A DNA stretch of 64,000 nt from Streptomyces ortus (GCF_026341275.1 NZ_JAIFZO010000002.1:4990118-5054117), one strand, 5' to 3'. Shown: positions 8,600 through 17,370, counted from the first letter of the stretch. Program-made: numbers and translations. The notes: generated from the letters alone by a model not told the origin.

Positions 8600-9454
8600 T
8601 CAGCCCTTGAGCGCCACCGCGATCGACTCCGTGATCGGCGTGGTCGGACGGCCGGTCAGCCGGGAGAGGTCACCCGTCTCGACGAGCAGCTCGCCCTTCT
8701 CGATGGACTCGTCCACGCCGGCCAGGGTCTCGGCGAACGGCGCGGGCAGGCCGGCGCCGGTCAGGATGCCCTTGAACGTCTCGGCGGGGACGGCCTTGTA
8801 CACGATCTCCTTGCCGGTCGCCCGCGCCACCGCGGCGGCGTACTCGGCGAAGCCGAAGGCGGTGTCGCCGCCCAGCTCGTACGTCTTGTTCTCGTGGCCC
8901 TCACCGCTCAGCACGGCCACGGCGGCGGCGGCGTAGTCCGCGCGGGAGGCGGTGGAGAGCCGGCCCTCGCCGGCTGCCTGGACGACGGCGCCGTGTTCGA
9001 GGACCGGGGCCAGGTTCTCGGTGTAGTTCTCGTTGTACCAGCCGTTGCGCAGGAGGGTGTACGTCACACCGGACTCCAGGATCGCCGCCTCGGTGCCCCG
9101 GTGGTCGTCGGCCAGCGCGGCGGTCAGGGTGCCGGGGGCGCTGGTGTACGCGAGGAGCGCGACCCCGGCGGCCTTGGCGGCGGCCAGGACGACCTTGTGC
9201 TGGGCGACACGGCCCTTGGCGAACTCGTTGCCGGAGACGAGCAGCACCCGGTCGCCGGCGGAGAAGACGCTGTCGAAGGTCTCGGGCGCGTTGTAGTCGG
9301 CGACCGCGAGGCGTACGCCGCGGGCGGCGAGGTCCGCCGCCTTCTCCTCGTTGCGGACGACGGCGACGACCTGGTCGGCCGGGACCTTCTCCAGCAGTCC
9401 CTCGACGACGAGTCGGCCGAGGTTTCCGGTGGCTCCGGTGACGACAATGCTCAT
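8600..9454 (-). CDS. NAD(P)-dependent SDR, quinone oxidoreductase 2 / NmrA-like
   Basis: A 284-residue atypical short-chain dehydrogenase of the NmrA/QOR2 type. It begins with VTGATGNLGRLV, the glycine-rich NAD(P) site, followed by RNEEKAADLAARGV; TYTLLRNGWYNENY lies mid-protein, as in QOR2 enzymes that reduce quinones with NADPH. I chose ATG 9454 because GGAG lies 11 bp upstream. It is transcribed divergently from an HxlR regulator with a conserved N-terminal cysteine, the arrangement known for qorR-qor2, so control by that regulator in response to quinone or thiol stress is likely. Confidence 0.9.
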   Translation of the reverse strand: MSIVVTGATGNLGRLVVEGLLEKVPADQVVAVVRNEEKAADLAARGVRLAVADYNAPETFDSVFSAGDRVLLVSGNEFAKGRVAQHKVVLAAAKAAGVALLAYTSAPGTLTAALADDHRGTEAAILESGVTYTLLRNGWYNENYTENLAPVLEHGAVVQAAGEGRLSTASRADYAAAAVAVLSGEGHENKTYELGGDTAFGFAEYAAAVARATGKEIVYKAVPAETFKGILTGAGLPAPFAETLAGVDESIEKGELLVETGDLSRLTGRPTTPITESIAVALKG

Positions 9455-9517
9455 GGTGGAAGCAACTCCTTGTGGGGTGGGTGTACTCACCATAGGGGTT
9501 GCACTAACTCTGGGAAA

Positions 9518-9540
9518 GTACCCACCTTGAAGTAAGGTAC
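9518..9540. promoter_or_regulatory. Candidate HxlR operator GTACC-N13-GGTAC
   Basis: In the 90-bp divergent gap, GTACC (9518-9522) and GGTAC (9536-9540) form an inverted repeat, and another GTAC at 9483-9486 lies closer to the oxidoreductase. GTAC-containing dyads are typical of DUF24/HxlR binding sites. It ends five bases before the regulator start, which fits autorepression. Binding is inferred from sequence only. Confidence 0.5.
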
Positions 9541-9544
9541 ATCT

Positions 9545-10000
9545 ATGACGGTAAGCGCAGCGGCGGGGAAGAGTCCGGGAGGGAACGGCCTGACAGGGAA
9601 AGACCCGACAGCGAACAGCTCGGCGGCGAGTCCGATCGTGGACAAGTACGCCACCGCCGAGGGGATGTGCCCGTACCGCCTGGTCCTGGAGCACGTCACC
9701 AGTCGCTGGGGCGTCCTCGTCCTGATCGAGCTCGCAGAGCGCCCGCACCGCTTCAGCGAGCTGCGCCGGGCGATCGGCAGGGTCAGCGAGAAGATGCTCA
9801 CCCAGACCCTGCAGACCCTGGAACGCGACGGCCTCGTACACCGCGACGCCAAGCCGGTCATCCCGCCGCGCGTCGACTACTCCCTCACCGACCTGGGCCG
9901 GGAGGCCGCCGAACAGGTCCTGGCCCTGGCCCTGTGGACCGAGCGGCGGATGGACGCGGTGGAGAAGGCCAGGCAGGCGTACGACGAGGCCCGGTCGTAG
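9545..10000 (+). CDS. HxlR (DUF24) family redox-type regulator
   Basis: A 151-residue winged-helix regulator. A 35-residue flexible lead precedes GMCPYRLVLEHVTSRWGVLVL, where C42 sits at the position of the conserved redox cysteine of YodB/HypR/QorR-type proteins. The recognition region is FSELRRAIGRVSEKMLTQTL. It is the only cysteine, so oxidation would give intersubunit disulfides or S-thiolation. An AAGG ribosome site is seven bases before ATG 9545. It most likely represses itself and the divergent NAD(P)-dependent oxidoreductase. Confidence 0.9.
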   Translation: MTVSAAAGKSPGGNGLTGKDPTANSSAASPIVDKYATAEGMCPYRLVLEHVTSRWGVLVLIELAERPHRFSELRRAIGRVSEKMLTQTLQTLERDGLVHRDAKPVIPPRVDYSLTDLGREAAEQVLALALWTERRMDAVEKARQAYDEARS

Positions 10001-10028
10001 ACACCACGACCGGGCCCGGGCCGAGCGC

Positions 10029-11123
10029 CTAGCCGACGACCGTCCAGGCATCCCCGCCGGTGAGCAGCGCCGACAGGTCGCCCTTGCCGTTCTGCTCGAT
10101 GGCGGAGTCGAGCTGGTCGGCCATCTGTGTGTCGTAGACCGGCCGGTCCACGGCCCGCAGCACACCGATCGGCGTGTGGTGCAGCGTGTCGGGGTCGGCG
10201 AGCCGCGACAGCGCGAACGCCGTCGTCGGCGACGCGGAGTGCGCGTCGTGGACCAGGATCAGCGGCTCGTTCTCCGGCGTGACGGTGACGACCCTCAGAT
10301 CGCCGGTCACCGCGTCGCGCACGACACCCTTGGACCCGAGGCCGTCCTCCAGCGGAGCGCCGAAGCGGATCTGCCGCCCGTGCTCCAGGCGGATCACCGC
10401 CTCCTCGGCCTGCTGCCTGTCCTTGAGGACCTCGAAGGCGCCGTCGTTGAAGATGTTGCAGTTCTGGTAGATCTCGACGAGGGCCGTGCCCGGATGGGCC
10501 GCCGCCTGCCGCAGGACCTCGGTGAGGTGCTTGCGGTCGGAGTCCACGGTCCGCGCCACGAACGACGCCTCCGCGCCGATCGCCAGCGACACCGGGTTGA
10601 AGGGCGCGTCCAGCGAGCCCATCGGCGTCGACTTCGTGATCTTCCCGACCTCGGAGGTCGGGGAGTACTGGCCCTTGGTGAGCCCGTAGATCCGGTTGTT
10701 GAACAGCAGGATCTTCAGGTTCACGTTCCGCCGCAGCGCGTGGATCAGATGGTTGCCGCCGATGGACAGCGCGTCCCCGTCACCGGTGACGACCCACACC
10801 GACAGATCCTGCCGCGACGAGGCGAGCCCGGTCGCGATGGCCGGCGCGCGGCCGTGGATGGAGTGCATCCCGTACGTGTTCATGTAGTACGGGAAACGGG
10901 ACGAGCATCCGATGCCCGAGACGAAGACGATGTTCTCCTTCGCCAGGCCGAGTTCGGGCATGAAGCCCTGTACGGCGGCGAGGATCGCGTAGTCACCGCA
11001 GCCGGGGCACCAGCGCACTTCCTGATCGGACTTGAAGTCCTTCATGGACTGCCTGGCCTCGGCTTTGGGCACCAGAGTGAGCGCCTCGATCGTGCCCGAG
11101 CCTTCCGTGGTCGTCTCAGCCAT
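10029..11123 (-). CDS. korB: 2-oxoacid:ferredoxin oxidoreductase, beta subunit
   Basis: A 364-residue thiamine diphosphate subunit. It pairs with KorA to convert 2-oxoglutarate, CoA and oxidised ferredoxin to succinyl-CoA, CO2 and reduced ferredoxin. The TPP motif starts at GDGDALSIGGNH and ends at NNRIYGLTKGQ. The cysteines for its 4Fe-4S cluster are in WCPGCG (39 and 42), GIGCSS (73) and QNCNIF. It overlaps korA by 8 bp (ATGGCTGA), so the two are coupled. Ferredoxin, not NAD, is the acceptor, which matters given the complex I operon nearby that lacks its NADH module. Confidence 0.96.
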   Translation of the reverse strand: MAETTTEGSGTIEALTLVPKAEARQSMKDFKSDQEVRWCPGCGDYAILAAVQGFMPELGLAKENIVFVSGIGCSSRFPYYMNTYGMHSIHGRAPAIATGLASSRQDLSVWVVTGDGDALSIGGNHLIHALRRNVNLKILLFNNRIYGLTKGQYSPTSEVGKITKSTPMGSLDAPFNPVSLAIGAEASFVARTVDSDRKHLTEVLRQAAAHPGTALVEIYQNCNIFNDGAFEVLKDRQQAEEAVIRLEHGRQIRFGAPLEDGLGSKGVVRDAVTGDLRVVTVTPENEPLILVHDAHSASPTTAFALSRLADPDTLHHTPIGVLRAVDRPVYDTQMADQLDSAIEQNGKGDLSALLTGGDAWTVVG

Positions 11124-13047
11124 CGATGGCCTCCTTGAGAGCCGTGGCGAGTTGCTCAGCCTTGAACGGCATGCCGTTCACCTGGTTGTACGAGTGGGCG
11201 TCCACCAGGTACTTCGCCCGGACCAGCGTGGCCAGCTGGCCGAGGTTCATCTCGGGGACGACCACGGTGTCGTAACGCTTCAGCACCGCGCCGAGATTGC
11301 GCGGGAAGGGGTTGAGGTGGCGCAGATGGGCCTGCGCGACGCGCTCCCCGGACGCGCGCAGCCGGCGTACCGCCGCGGTGATCGGTCCGTAGGTCGAGCC
11401 CCAGCCCAGTACGAGCGTGCGCGCGTCCCCGGTGAGGTCGTCGACCTCCACATCCGGTACGTCGATGCCGTCGATCTTCGCCTGCCGCGTACGGACCATG
11501 AAGTCGTGGTTGGCCGGGTCGTAGCTGATGTTGCCCGTGCCGTCCTGCTTCTCGATGCCGCCGATGCGGTGCTCCAGGCCGGGCGTGCCCGGGATCGCCC
11601 ACGGCCGGGCCAGCGTCTCGGGGTCGCGCTTGTACGGCCAGAAGACCTCGGTGCCGTCGGCCAGCGTGTGGTTGGGCCCCTGCGCGAACTGCACCCGCAG
11701 ATCGGGCAGTTCGTCCGTCTCCGGGATCCGCCACGGCTCCGAGCCGTTGGCCAGGTAGCCGTCCGAGAGCAGCAGCACCGGCGTGCGGTACGCGAGCGCG
11801 ATGCGGGCCGCCTCGACGGCCGTGTCGAAACAGTCGGCGGGCGTACGCGGGGCCACGATCGGGACCGGGGCCTCGCCGTTGCGCCCGTACATCGCCTGGA
11901 GCAGGTCGGCCTGCTCGGTCTTGGTCGGCAGCCCGGTCGAGGGCCCGCCGCGCTGGATGTCGATCACCAGCAGCGGCAGCTCCAGGGAGACGGCGAGCCC
12001 GATGGTCTCCGACTTCAGGGCCACGCCCGGACCGGACGTCGTGGTCACCGCGAGCGACCCGCCGAAGGCCGCGCCCAGCGCCGCCCCGATCCCCGCGATC
12101 TCGTCCTCGGCCTGGAAGGTGCGTACGCCGAAGTTCTTGTGCTTGCTCAGCTCGTGCAGGATGTCGGAAGCGGGCGTGATCGGGTACGAGCCCAGGTACA
12201 ACGGCAGGTCGGCCTGCCGCGACGCCGCGATCAGCCCGTACGACAACGCCAGGTTCCCGGAGATGTTGCGGTAGGTGCCCGTCGGGAAGGCCTGGGTGGC
12301 GGGGGCGATCTCGTAGGAGACGGCGAAGTCCTCGGTCGTCTCGCCGAAGTTCCAGCCGGCCCGGAAGGCGGCGATGTTGGCCGCCGCGATGTCCGGCTTC
12401 TTGGCGAACTTGGTCCGCAGGAACTTCTCGGTGCCCTCGGTCGGCCGGTGGTACATCCACGACAGCAGGCCCAGCGCGAACATGTTCTTGCTGCGCTCTG
12501 CCTCCTTGCGGGACAGGTCGAACGACTTGAGCGCCTCGACGGTCAGCGTGGTCAGCGGCACGGGATGGACCGAGAAGCCGTCCAGCGAACCGTCCTCCAG
12601 CGGACTGGTCGCGTACCCGACCTTCGACATCGCCCGTTTGGTGAACTCGTCCGTGTTGACGATGATCTCCGCGCCGCGCGGCACGTCGTCGATGTTCGCC
12701 TTCAGCGCGGCCGGATTCATCGCCACCAGGACGTTGGGCGCGTCGCCCGGGGTGAGGATGTCGTGGTCGGCGAAATGCAGCTGAAAAGAAGAAACGCCCG
12801 GCAGTGTTCCTGCGGGCGCACGGATCTCGGCGGGGAAGTTCGGCAGTGTCGAAAGGTCGTTCCCGAACGATGCGGTCTCGGAGGTGAAGCGGTCTCCGGT
12901 GAGCTGCATACCGTCACCCGAGTCCCCCGCGAACCGGATGATCACCCGATCGAGCCGGCGTACGTCCTTGTCGGCCGCCGGTTTGCGCTGTTCTCCTACG
13001 ACGGCTCCGTCGGCCTGCTCAGCTGGGCTGCTGACCTGACTGGTCAC
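11116..13047 (-). CDS. korA: 2-oxoacid:ferredoxin oxidoreductase, fused gamma-alpha subunit
   Basis: A 643-residue subunit with the gamma domain first (DRVIIRFAGDSGDGMQLTG, about 32-230) and the alpha domain second (LYLGSYPITPASDILHELSK onward), the order used by actinobacterial KorA. The alpha part holds FQAEDEIAGIGAALGA and TTSGPGVALKSE. The start is GTG 13047, preceded by AGGAGG eight bases upstream; the frame remains open further up without a better start. It is the first gene of korA-korB, and the promoter must lie in the 265-bp gap upstream. No other gene is seen in that gap. Confidence 0.95.
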   Translation of the reverse strand: MTSQVSSPAEQADGAVVGEQRKPAADKDVRRLDRVIIRFAGDSGDGMQLTGDRFTSETASFGNDLSTLPNFPAEIRAPAGTLPGVSSFQLHFADHDILTPGDAPNVLVAMNPAALKANIDDVPRGAEIIVNTDEFTKRAMSKVGYATSPLEDGSLDGFSVHPVPLTTLTVEALKSFDLSRKEAERSKNMFALGLLSWMYHRPTEGTEKFLRTKFAKKPDIAAANIAAFRAGWNFGETTEDFAVSYEIAPATQAFPTGTYRNISGNLALSYGLIAASRQADLPLYLGSYPITPASDILHELSKHKNFGVRTFQAEDEIAGIGAALGAAFGGSLAVTTTSGPGVALKSETIGLAVSLELPLLVIDIQRGGPSTGLPTKTEQADLLQAMYGRNGEAPVPIVAPRTPADCFDTAVEAARIALAYRTPVLLLSDGYLANGSEPWRIPETDELPDLRVQFAQGPNHTLADGTEVFWPYKRDPETLARPWAIPGTPGLEHRIGGIEKQDGTGNISYDPANHDFMVRTRQAKIDGIDVPDVEVDDLTGDARTLVLGWGSTYGPITAAVRRLRASGERVAQAHLRHLNPFPRNLGAVLKRYDTVVVPEMNLGQLATLVRAKYLVDAHSYNQVNGMPFKAEQLATALKEAIDG

Positions 13048-13312
13048 TGAAGTGAACCTCCTTCGAGGCGGCTGTCCGGGTGAGGCCCTTGCGCAGGCCT
13101 CCACCCCGGGCCCAACCCTACGTCGGCAAGGGGGGCCCGCCCCGGGACGCTCTCATGACGGACGCCGTTTCGAGACTGTCGTACATCCTGTTTTGCCACG
13201 ATTGCTCCGCCCCCTGGAGTTACCTGTGAAGACGCTCCGTGCACATTCTCGGTTCTCGCACTCGGACCACGCTGTACCGCGGAGGTCAGGGGGCCGGGCG
13301 GTTCAGTGCAGT

Positions 13313-13972
13313 TCAGGACTTCAGGTAGGTGAGGACCGCGAGAACGCGCCGGTGGTCCCCGTCGCTCTGGGACAGCCCCAGTTTCATGAAGATGTTGCTC
13401 ACGTGCTTCTCGACCGCGCCGTCGCTGACCACGAGCTGCCGGGCGACCGCGGAGTTGGTCCGTCCCTCGGCCATCAGTCCAAGGACCTCCCTCTCCCGTG
13501 GAGTGAGTCCGGCGAGGACGTCCTGCTTCCGGCTGCGCCCGAGCAGCTGCGCGACGACCTCGGGGTCGAGGGCGGTGCCGCCGCGGGCCACGCGGACGAC
13601 CGCGTCCACGAACTCCCTCACTTCGGCTACCCGGTCCTTGAGGAGATAGCCGACTCCGGTGCTGGAACCGGCGAGCAGTTCGGTGGCGTACTGCTCCTCC
13701 ACGTACTGCGACAGCACCAGGACGCCGAGCCCCGGGTGCTGCTTGCGCAACTGCACGGCCGCCTTCACACCTTCGTCGGTGTGGGTCGGCGGCATCCGGA
13801 CGTCCGCGACGACGACGTCCGGCAGCGCGTCCTGCGCCGCGAACTCCGTGATCGTCTTGATCAGGGCGTCCCCGTCCCCGACACCTGCGATCACCTCGTG
13901 CCCGCGGTCGGTCAGCAACCGGGTCAGGCCCTCCCGCAGCAGCACTGAATCCTCGGCGATGACCACGCGCAC
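13313..13972 (-). CDS. NarL/LuxR-family response regulator
   Basis: A 219-residue regulator. The receiver domain has the acidic pair in VVIAEDSVLLREGL, the phospho-acceptor aspartate in DVVVADVRMPP and the lysine in GYLLKDRV. The DNA-binding domain is LTPREREVLGLMAEGRTNSAVA...GAVEKHVSNIFMKLGL, a LuxR-type helix-turn-helix. I chose GTG 13972 because GGAGG lies five bases upstream; GTG 13984 is an alternative. It lies downstream of two sensor kinases in the same orientation, so it is their likely partner. Target genes are unknown; the neighbouring kor and nuo operons are obvious candidates. Confidence 0.9.
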   Translation of the reverse strand: MRVVIAEDSVLLREGLTRLLTDRGHEVIAGVGDGDALIKTITEFAAQDALPDVVVADVRMPPTHTDEGVKAAVQLRKQHPGLGVLVLSQYVEEQYATELLAGSSTGVGYLLKDRVAEVREFVDAVVRVARGGTALDPEVVAQLLGRSRKQDVLAGLTPREREVLGLMAEGRTNSAVARQLVVSDGAVEKHVSNIFMKLGLSQSDGDHRRVLAVLTYLKS

Positions 13973-14073
13973 TCTGTCCTCCACGATTTTGGCCCCCCAG
14001 CCCGTCCCACGCCCCGCACATACGTCAGCACCTAGCATCCCAGCATCGGGACGCGTGCGGGGCATGTGTTGCC

Positions 14074-14125
14074 GATTGCGCAGTTCCCCGCGCCCCTGTT
14101 CAGGGGCGCGGGGAACTGCGCAATC
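14074..14125. repeat. Perfect 25-bp inverted repeat (common Streptomyces intergenic element)
   Basis: Arms 14074-14098 and 14101-14125 are exact reverse complements built on GCGCAGTTCCCCGCGCCCCT, a motif I recognise as recurring between genes in many Streptomyces genomes. A second GC-rich dyad follows (GGGGGC...GCCCCC, about 14136-14160). The element fills the 248-bp gap between kinase and response regulator. It could terminate or attenuate transcription; the short T-run (TTTT at 14126) lies on the plus-strand side, opposite to the flanking genes. Confidence 0.85.
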
Positions 14126-14219
14126 TTTTGCCTTTGGGGGCCCAGGGGGCAAAGCCCCCGGTTTCGGGAAGGGGTGGGCCTGGGGAAGAAAACCCCGCCT
14201 CCCAGGAGGGAGCGAACCC

Positions 14220-15578
14220 TCAGGCCGCCCGCCAGGGCAACTCCGCGGTCACCCGAGTGGGCCCCGCCGCAGGCGAATCGACCACGAGTATCCCGTCCAC
14301 CGCGTCGAGCCGCCCCGCGAGCCCCGCAAGCCCGGACCCCGCCCCGGCATCGGCCCCGCCGACCCCGTTGTCGACGACCTGGATCATCAGCCGGTTCTCG
14401 ATCCGCCAGACGTCGACCGTCGCCCGCGTGGCCCGCGAGTGCTTGCTGATGTTCTGCAGCAGCTCGGAGACCGTGAAGTACGCGATCCCCTCGATGGCGG
14501 GCGCCGGCCGGGCCGGCAGATCGACCTCGACCTGCACGGGCACGGTGCACCGGGAGGCGACCGAGGACAGCGCGGCGTCCAGACCGCGGTCGGTCAGCAC
14601 GGCGGGATGGATCCCGCGGGCGAGATCCCGCAGCTCCTGAAGGGCAGTCTTCACCTCACCGTGCGCCTCGCCCACCATCCGCGCCGCCTCCCGCGGATCC
14701 TCCGCCAGCTTCTCCTTCGCCAGCCCCAGATCCATCGCCAGCGCCACCAGCCGGGCCTGTGCCCCGTCGTGCAGATCGCGCTCGATGCGCCGCAGGTCGG
14801 CCGCCGCCGTGTCGACCACGACACCCCGGTCCGACTCCAGCTCCACCACGCGGGTGGCCAGCTTCGAGGGGCCCAGCAGCCCGCCCACGAGGAGCCGGTC
14901 CACCAGGGTCAGCGCCCGTACGATCCAGGGCGTCGCCAGGGTGAGCAGCAGCCCGACCAGCGCGGTCACGGTGATCTCGAAGGGGTTGTCCAGGTAGATC
15001 CGGTGCGCCTCGTCCCCGTACAGCTGCAGGCCGCCCTGGCCCCCGTACATCGGGAAGATCCAGAACCACAGCGGGTACGTCAGCAGCGTCCAGCCCGTCG
15101 TCCAGAGGGTGAGGGCCACGACGAAGGCGAAGACGGCCCACGGGAGGTGGAGGACCGTGTAGAGGAGGTGGCGCCAGGACGCGCCGCTCTTCAGCGTGGC
15201 CCCCATCCACCCCATGGGGCCCTGCTTGCGCATCCGAAGAGGTTCCGGCGCGGCGACGTCGAGTCCCAGCAGGCCGCGGGCGCGGGCCCGTTCCAGCGAG
15301 CCGAGTCCGCGGCAGCCGGCGAGCCCCGCGGCGAGTACCGGGACGCCGAGGAAGGTGATCAGCAGGCCCGCGCCGAGCGACGTCATCGTCACGGCGAAGG
15401 TGAACATGAGGATGCTGAGCGGCAGGCTCAGCATCAGGTAGACGAACTCACGCAGGCTGCGGGCCTCGATCGGCGCCCGCAGCGCGGTGGGGAGCCGGTG
15501 CCACCGCCCCGTGGTGCCCTCCCCCCGGAATCCGGGGCCGTCGTCCCACCCGTATCCCTGTCCGTACTCCGTGGCCAT
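14220..15578 (-). CDS. Sensor histidine kinase (second of two paralogs)
   Basis: A 452-residue membrane kinase. An N-terminal putative sensor domain with four or more hydrophobic helices (about 45-95 and 140-250) is followed by the HisKA_3 motif IERDLHDGAQARLVALAMDL, its histidine being the phosphorylation site. The HATPase has the N-box SELLQNISKHS, G1 VVDNGVGG and G2 GSGLAGLAGRL. The catalytic half is close to the kinase encoded at 15897-17105, indicating tandem duplication. No ribosome site decides between ATG 15578 and later starts. Confidence 0.9.
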   Translation of the reverse strand: MATEYGQGYGWDDGPGFRGEGTTGRWHRLPTALRAPIEARSLREFVYLMLSLPLSILMFTFAVTMTSLGAGLLITFLGVPVLAAGLAGCRGLGSLERARARGLLGLDVAAPEPLRMRKQGPMGWMGATLKSGASWRHLLYTVLHLPWAVFAFVVALTLWTTGWTLLTYPLWFWIFPMYGGQGGLQLYGDEAHRIYLDNPFEITVTALVGLLLTLATPWIVRALTLVDRLLVGGLLGPSKLATRVVELESDRGVVVDTAAADLRRIERDLHDGAQARLVALAMDLGLAKEKLAEDPREAARMVGEAHGEVKTALQELRDLARGIHPAVLTDRGLDAALSSVASRCTVPVQVEVDLPARPAPAIEGIAYFTVSELLQNISKHSRATRATVDVWRIENRLMIQVVDNGVGGADAGAGSGLAGLAGRLDAVDGILVVDSPAAGPTRVTAELPWRAA

Positions 15579-15717
15579 GACCGCCGTCCGTTCCTGTTCG
15601 TCAGCCGCTGCAGTTCGTCAGCCGCTTCGTCCGCTGGTGTAACTCCACTGTGCTGCGCGCGGCCCCCGTGGACCATGGAGCGCGTCGGCGTCTGGGCCCG
15701 GGGGTTTTCCCTACCCC

Positions 15718-15738
15718 GGGGACCGGGGACCGGGGACC
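15718..15738. repeat. 7-bp tandem repeat GGGGACC, three copies
   Basis: Three exact copies in the 318-bp gap between the kinase genes. The stretch after it also repeats a CACANGGGTACGCC motif twice (about 15759-15800). No gene is seen in this gap. Confidence 0.8.
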
Positions 15739-15799
15739 GGGTGACGGGGCGACCTGGGGGGCACACGGGTACGCCTCGACCTGGGGGCACAGGGGTACG

Positions 15800-15836
15800 C
15801 CCCCGAAGACGCCCGGGTCGGGGGCGTCTTCGGGGG
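15800..15836 (-). terminator. Strong hairpin after the first sensor kinase
   Basis: Fifteen-base perfect arms (15800-15814 and 15822-15836, core CCCCCGAAGACGCCC) with a seven-base loop, 61 bp downstream of the kinase stop at 15897. It suggests that at least part of the transcript ends before the second kinase. Confidence 0.8.
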
Positions 15837-15896
15837 CGTTCGGGAGCGTTCGAGGCGCACAGCGGAGGACAGCCCGGCCGCGGGGCAGCCCTGAGG

Positions 15897-17105
15897 TCAG
15901 GGCCGGCCCCCGGCGTCCTCCGTCCGGTCCCGCCACGGCAGCTCCGCCGTGATCGTCGTCGGCCCGCCGACCGGCGAATCGATGACGAACAGCCCGTCCA
16001 CCGCGCCGAGCCGGTCCGCGAGCCCCGCCATCCCCGTACCGCCGTCGAGGGAGGCACCGCCGCCGCCGTCGTCCCGGACCTGTATGAGCAGGCGGTTGTC
16101 CGAACGCCACACGTCGACCGAGGCGGACCGCGCACCGCTGTGCTTGCTGACGTTCTGCAGGAGCTCGGAGACCGTGAAGTACGCGATGCCCTCGATGGCC
16201 GCGGCCGGGCGGGCCGGCAGGTCGGCCGTCACCTTCACCGGCACCGTGCAGCGGGCGCCGACCGAGGACAGCGCGGCGTCCAGACCGCGGTCGGTGAGGA
16301 CCGCCGGGTGGATACCGCGTGCCAGGTCCCGCAGTTCCTGCAACGCCAGTTTCACCTCGCCGTGCGCCTCGTCGACCATGGCGGCGACGGTCTCGTCGGC
16401 CTGCCCCTCCAGCAGCTTCTCCTTCGCCAGACCGAGCCCCATCGCGAGGTTCACCAGCCGGGCCTGCGCCCCGTCGTGCAGGTCGCGCTCGATGCGCCGC
16501 AGGTCGGCCGCGGCCGTGTCGACGACCACCCCCCGGTCCGACTCGAGCTCGGCGATCCGCTTCTCCAGCTCGTCCGAGGGCGACAACAGGGCGCGCACCA
16601 TGGCCCGGTCGGCGTTGGCGAGGCCGCGCGCGAGGAACGGCAGCACCGGCCACAGCACGAACAACGACGTGAGCGTGACGGTGAAGGTGACGATGCTCCA
16701 CGGCAGCCGCATCAGCTCGTAGAGCACCGTCCGCCAGCCGACCGGATCCTTCAGCCCCATCCACAGCCAGCCGAAGAAACCGCCCCGCCCGCGAAACGGC
16801 AGGGGACTCGGCTCCTCCACCCGCACCCCGAGCAGGGCCCTGGCCCGCATCCGCTCGAACTTCCCCAGCTGGCGCGCGCCGAGGAGCCCGAACGCGAGCA
16901 CCGGCAGCCCGATCACCGTCACCGTCAGCCCGGCTCCGAGGAACAGCACGGTGACGATGTAGACGAACCCGACGAGGGACGTCGCCAGGTTGGCCAGGAG
17001 ATGCGCGATCTCCTTCCAGGTGTGCCGGTCGTAGGCGAAGCGCGGGGGTGGGGGCCTGTCGGGGCCGACGCCCAGGGTGTCGACGGCCGCAATGCGTTCG
17101 GTCAT
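15897..17105 (-). CDS. Sensor histidine kinase (first of two paralogs)
   Basis: A 402-residue membrane kinase of the same build as its downstream paralog: sensor domain with hydrophobic helices around 35-80 and 115-165, HisKA_3 motif IERDLHDGAQARLVNLAMGL, N-box SELLQNVSKHS, G1 VRDDGGGG and G2 GTGMAGLADRL. All catalytic motifs look intact. ATG 17105 is favoured over GTG 17114 because AGGTGG lies five bases before the ATG. It is divergent from nuoA across a 295-bp gap, so this gap may carry control sites for both. Confidence 0.9.
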   Translation of the reverse strand: MTERIAAVDTLGVGPDRPPPPRFAYDRHTWKEIAHLLANLATSLVGFVYIVTVLFLGAGLTVTVIGLPVLAFGLLGARQLGKFERMRARALLGVRVEEPSPLPFRGRGGFFGWLWMGLKDPVGWRTVLYELMRLPWSIVTFTVTLTSLFVLWPVLPFLARGLANADRAMVRALLSPSDELEKRIAELESDRGVVVDTAAADLRRIERDLHDGAQARLVNLAMGLGLAKEKLLEGQADETVAAMVDEAHGEVKLALQELRDLARGIHPAVLTDRGLDAALSSVGARCTVPVKVTADLPARPAAAIEGIAYFTVSELLQNVSKHSGARSASVDVWRSDNRLLIQVRDDGGGGASLDGGTGMAGLADRLGAVDGLFVIDSPVGGPTTITAELPWRDRTEDAGGRP

Positions 17106-17300
17106 AGGCGCCACCTTGCCGAACCGCGGCCTGCGGCGCCATGAGGTGGGCCGCCTTCGTCTCCTGGGGAAAACCCCACCATCGGCGGCGCGGGCCCTCT
17201 TCGACCGCGGCCCGGGAACACACCCGCACCATGCCTAACCGTGACGGGCTGCTTACGGTCCCTTTAGCAGGCCCTAGACTCCGGTGCGTACAGATCGTCG

Positions 17301-17370
17301 AACGCGACGGCAGACGACGGGATACGACGTCAGCCGACGGCTTGCGACGGCGTACGACGGCTTACGAAGG
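17301..17370. repeat. Seven-copy 10-bp repeat NNNNCGACGG upstream of nuoA
   Basis: Seven consecutive decamers run from 17301 to 17370. Five end exactly in CGACGG, one in CGACGT and one in CGAAGG; the first four bases vary. The period of ten is not a multiple of three, so it is not a coding repeat, and it places each core on the same face of the helix. The array ends 30 bp before the nuoA start. Confidence 0.8.

Noticed and set aside
14074..14125. 25-bp inverted repeat considered as insertion sequence ends
   Set aside because: The arms are adjacent with no transposase between, and no target duplication is seen; a palindromic intergenic element is simpler.
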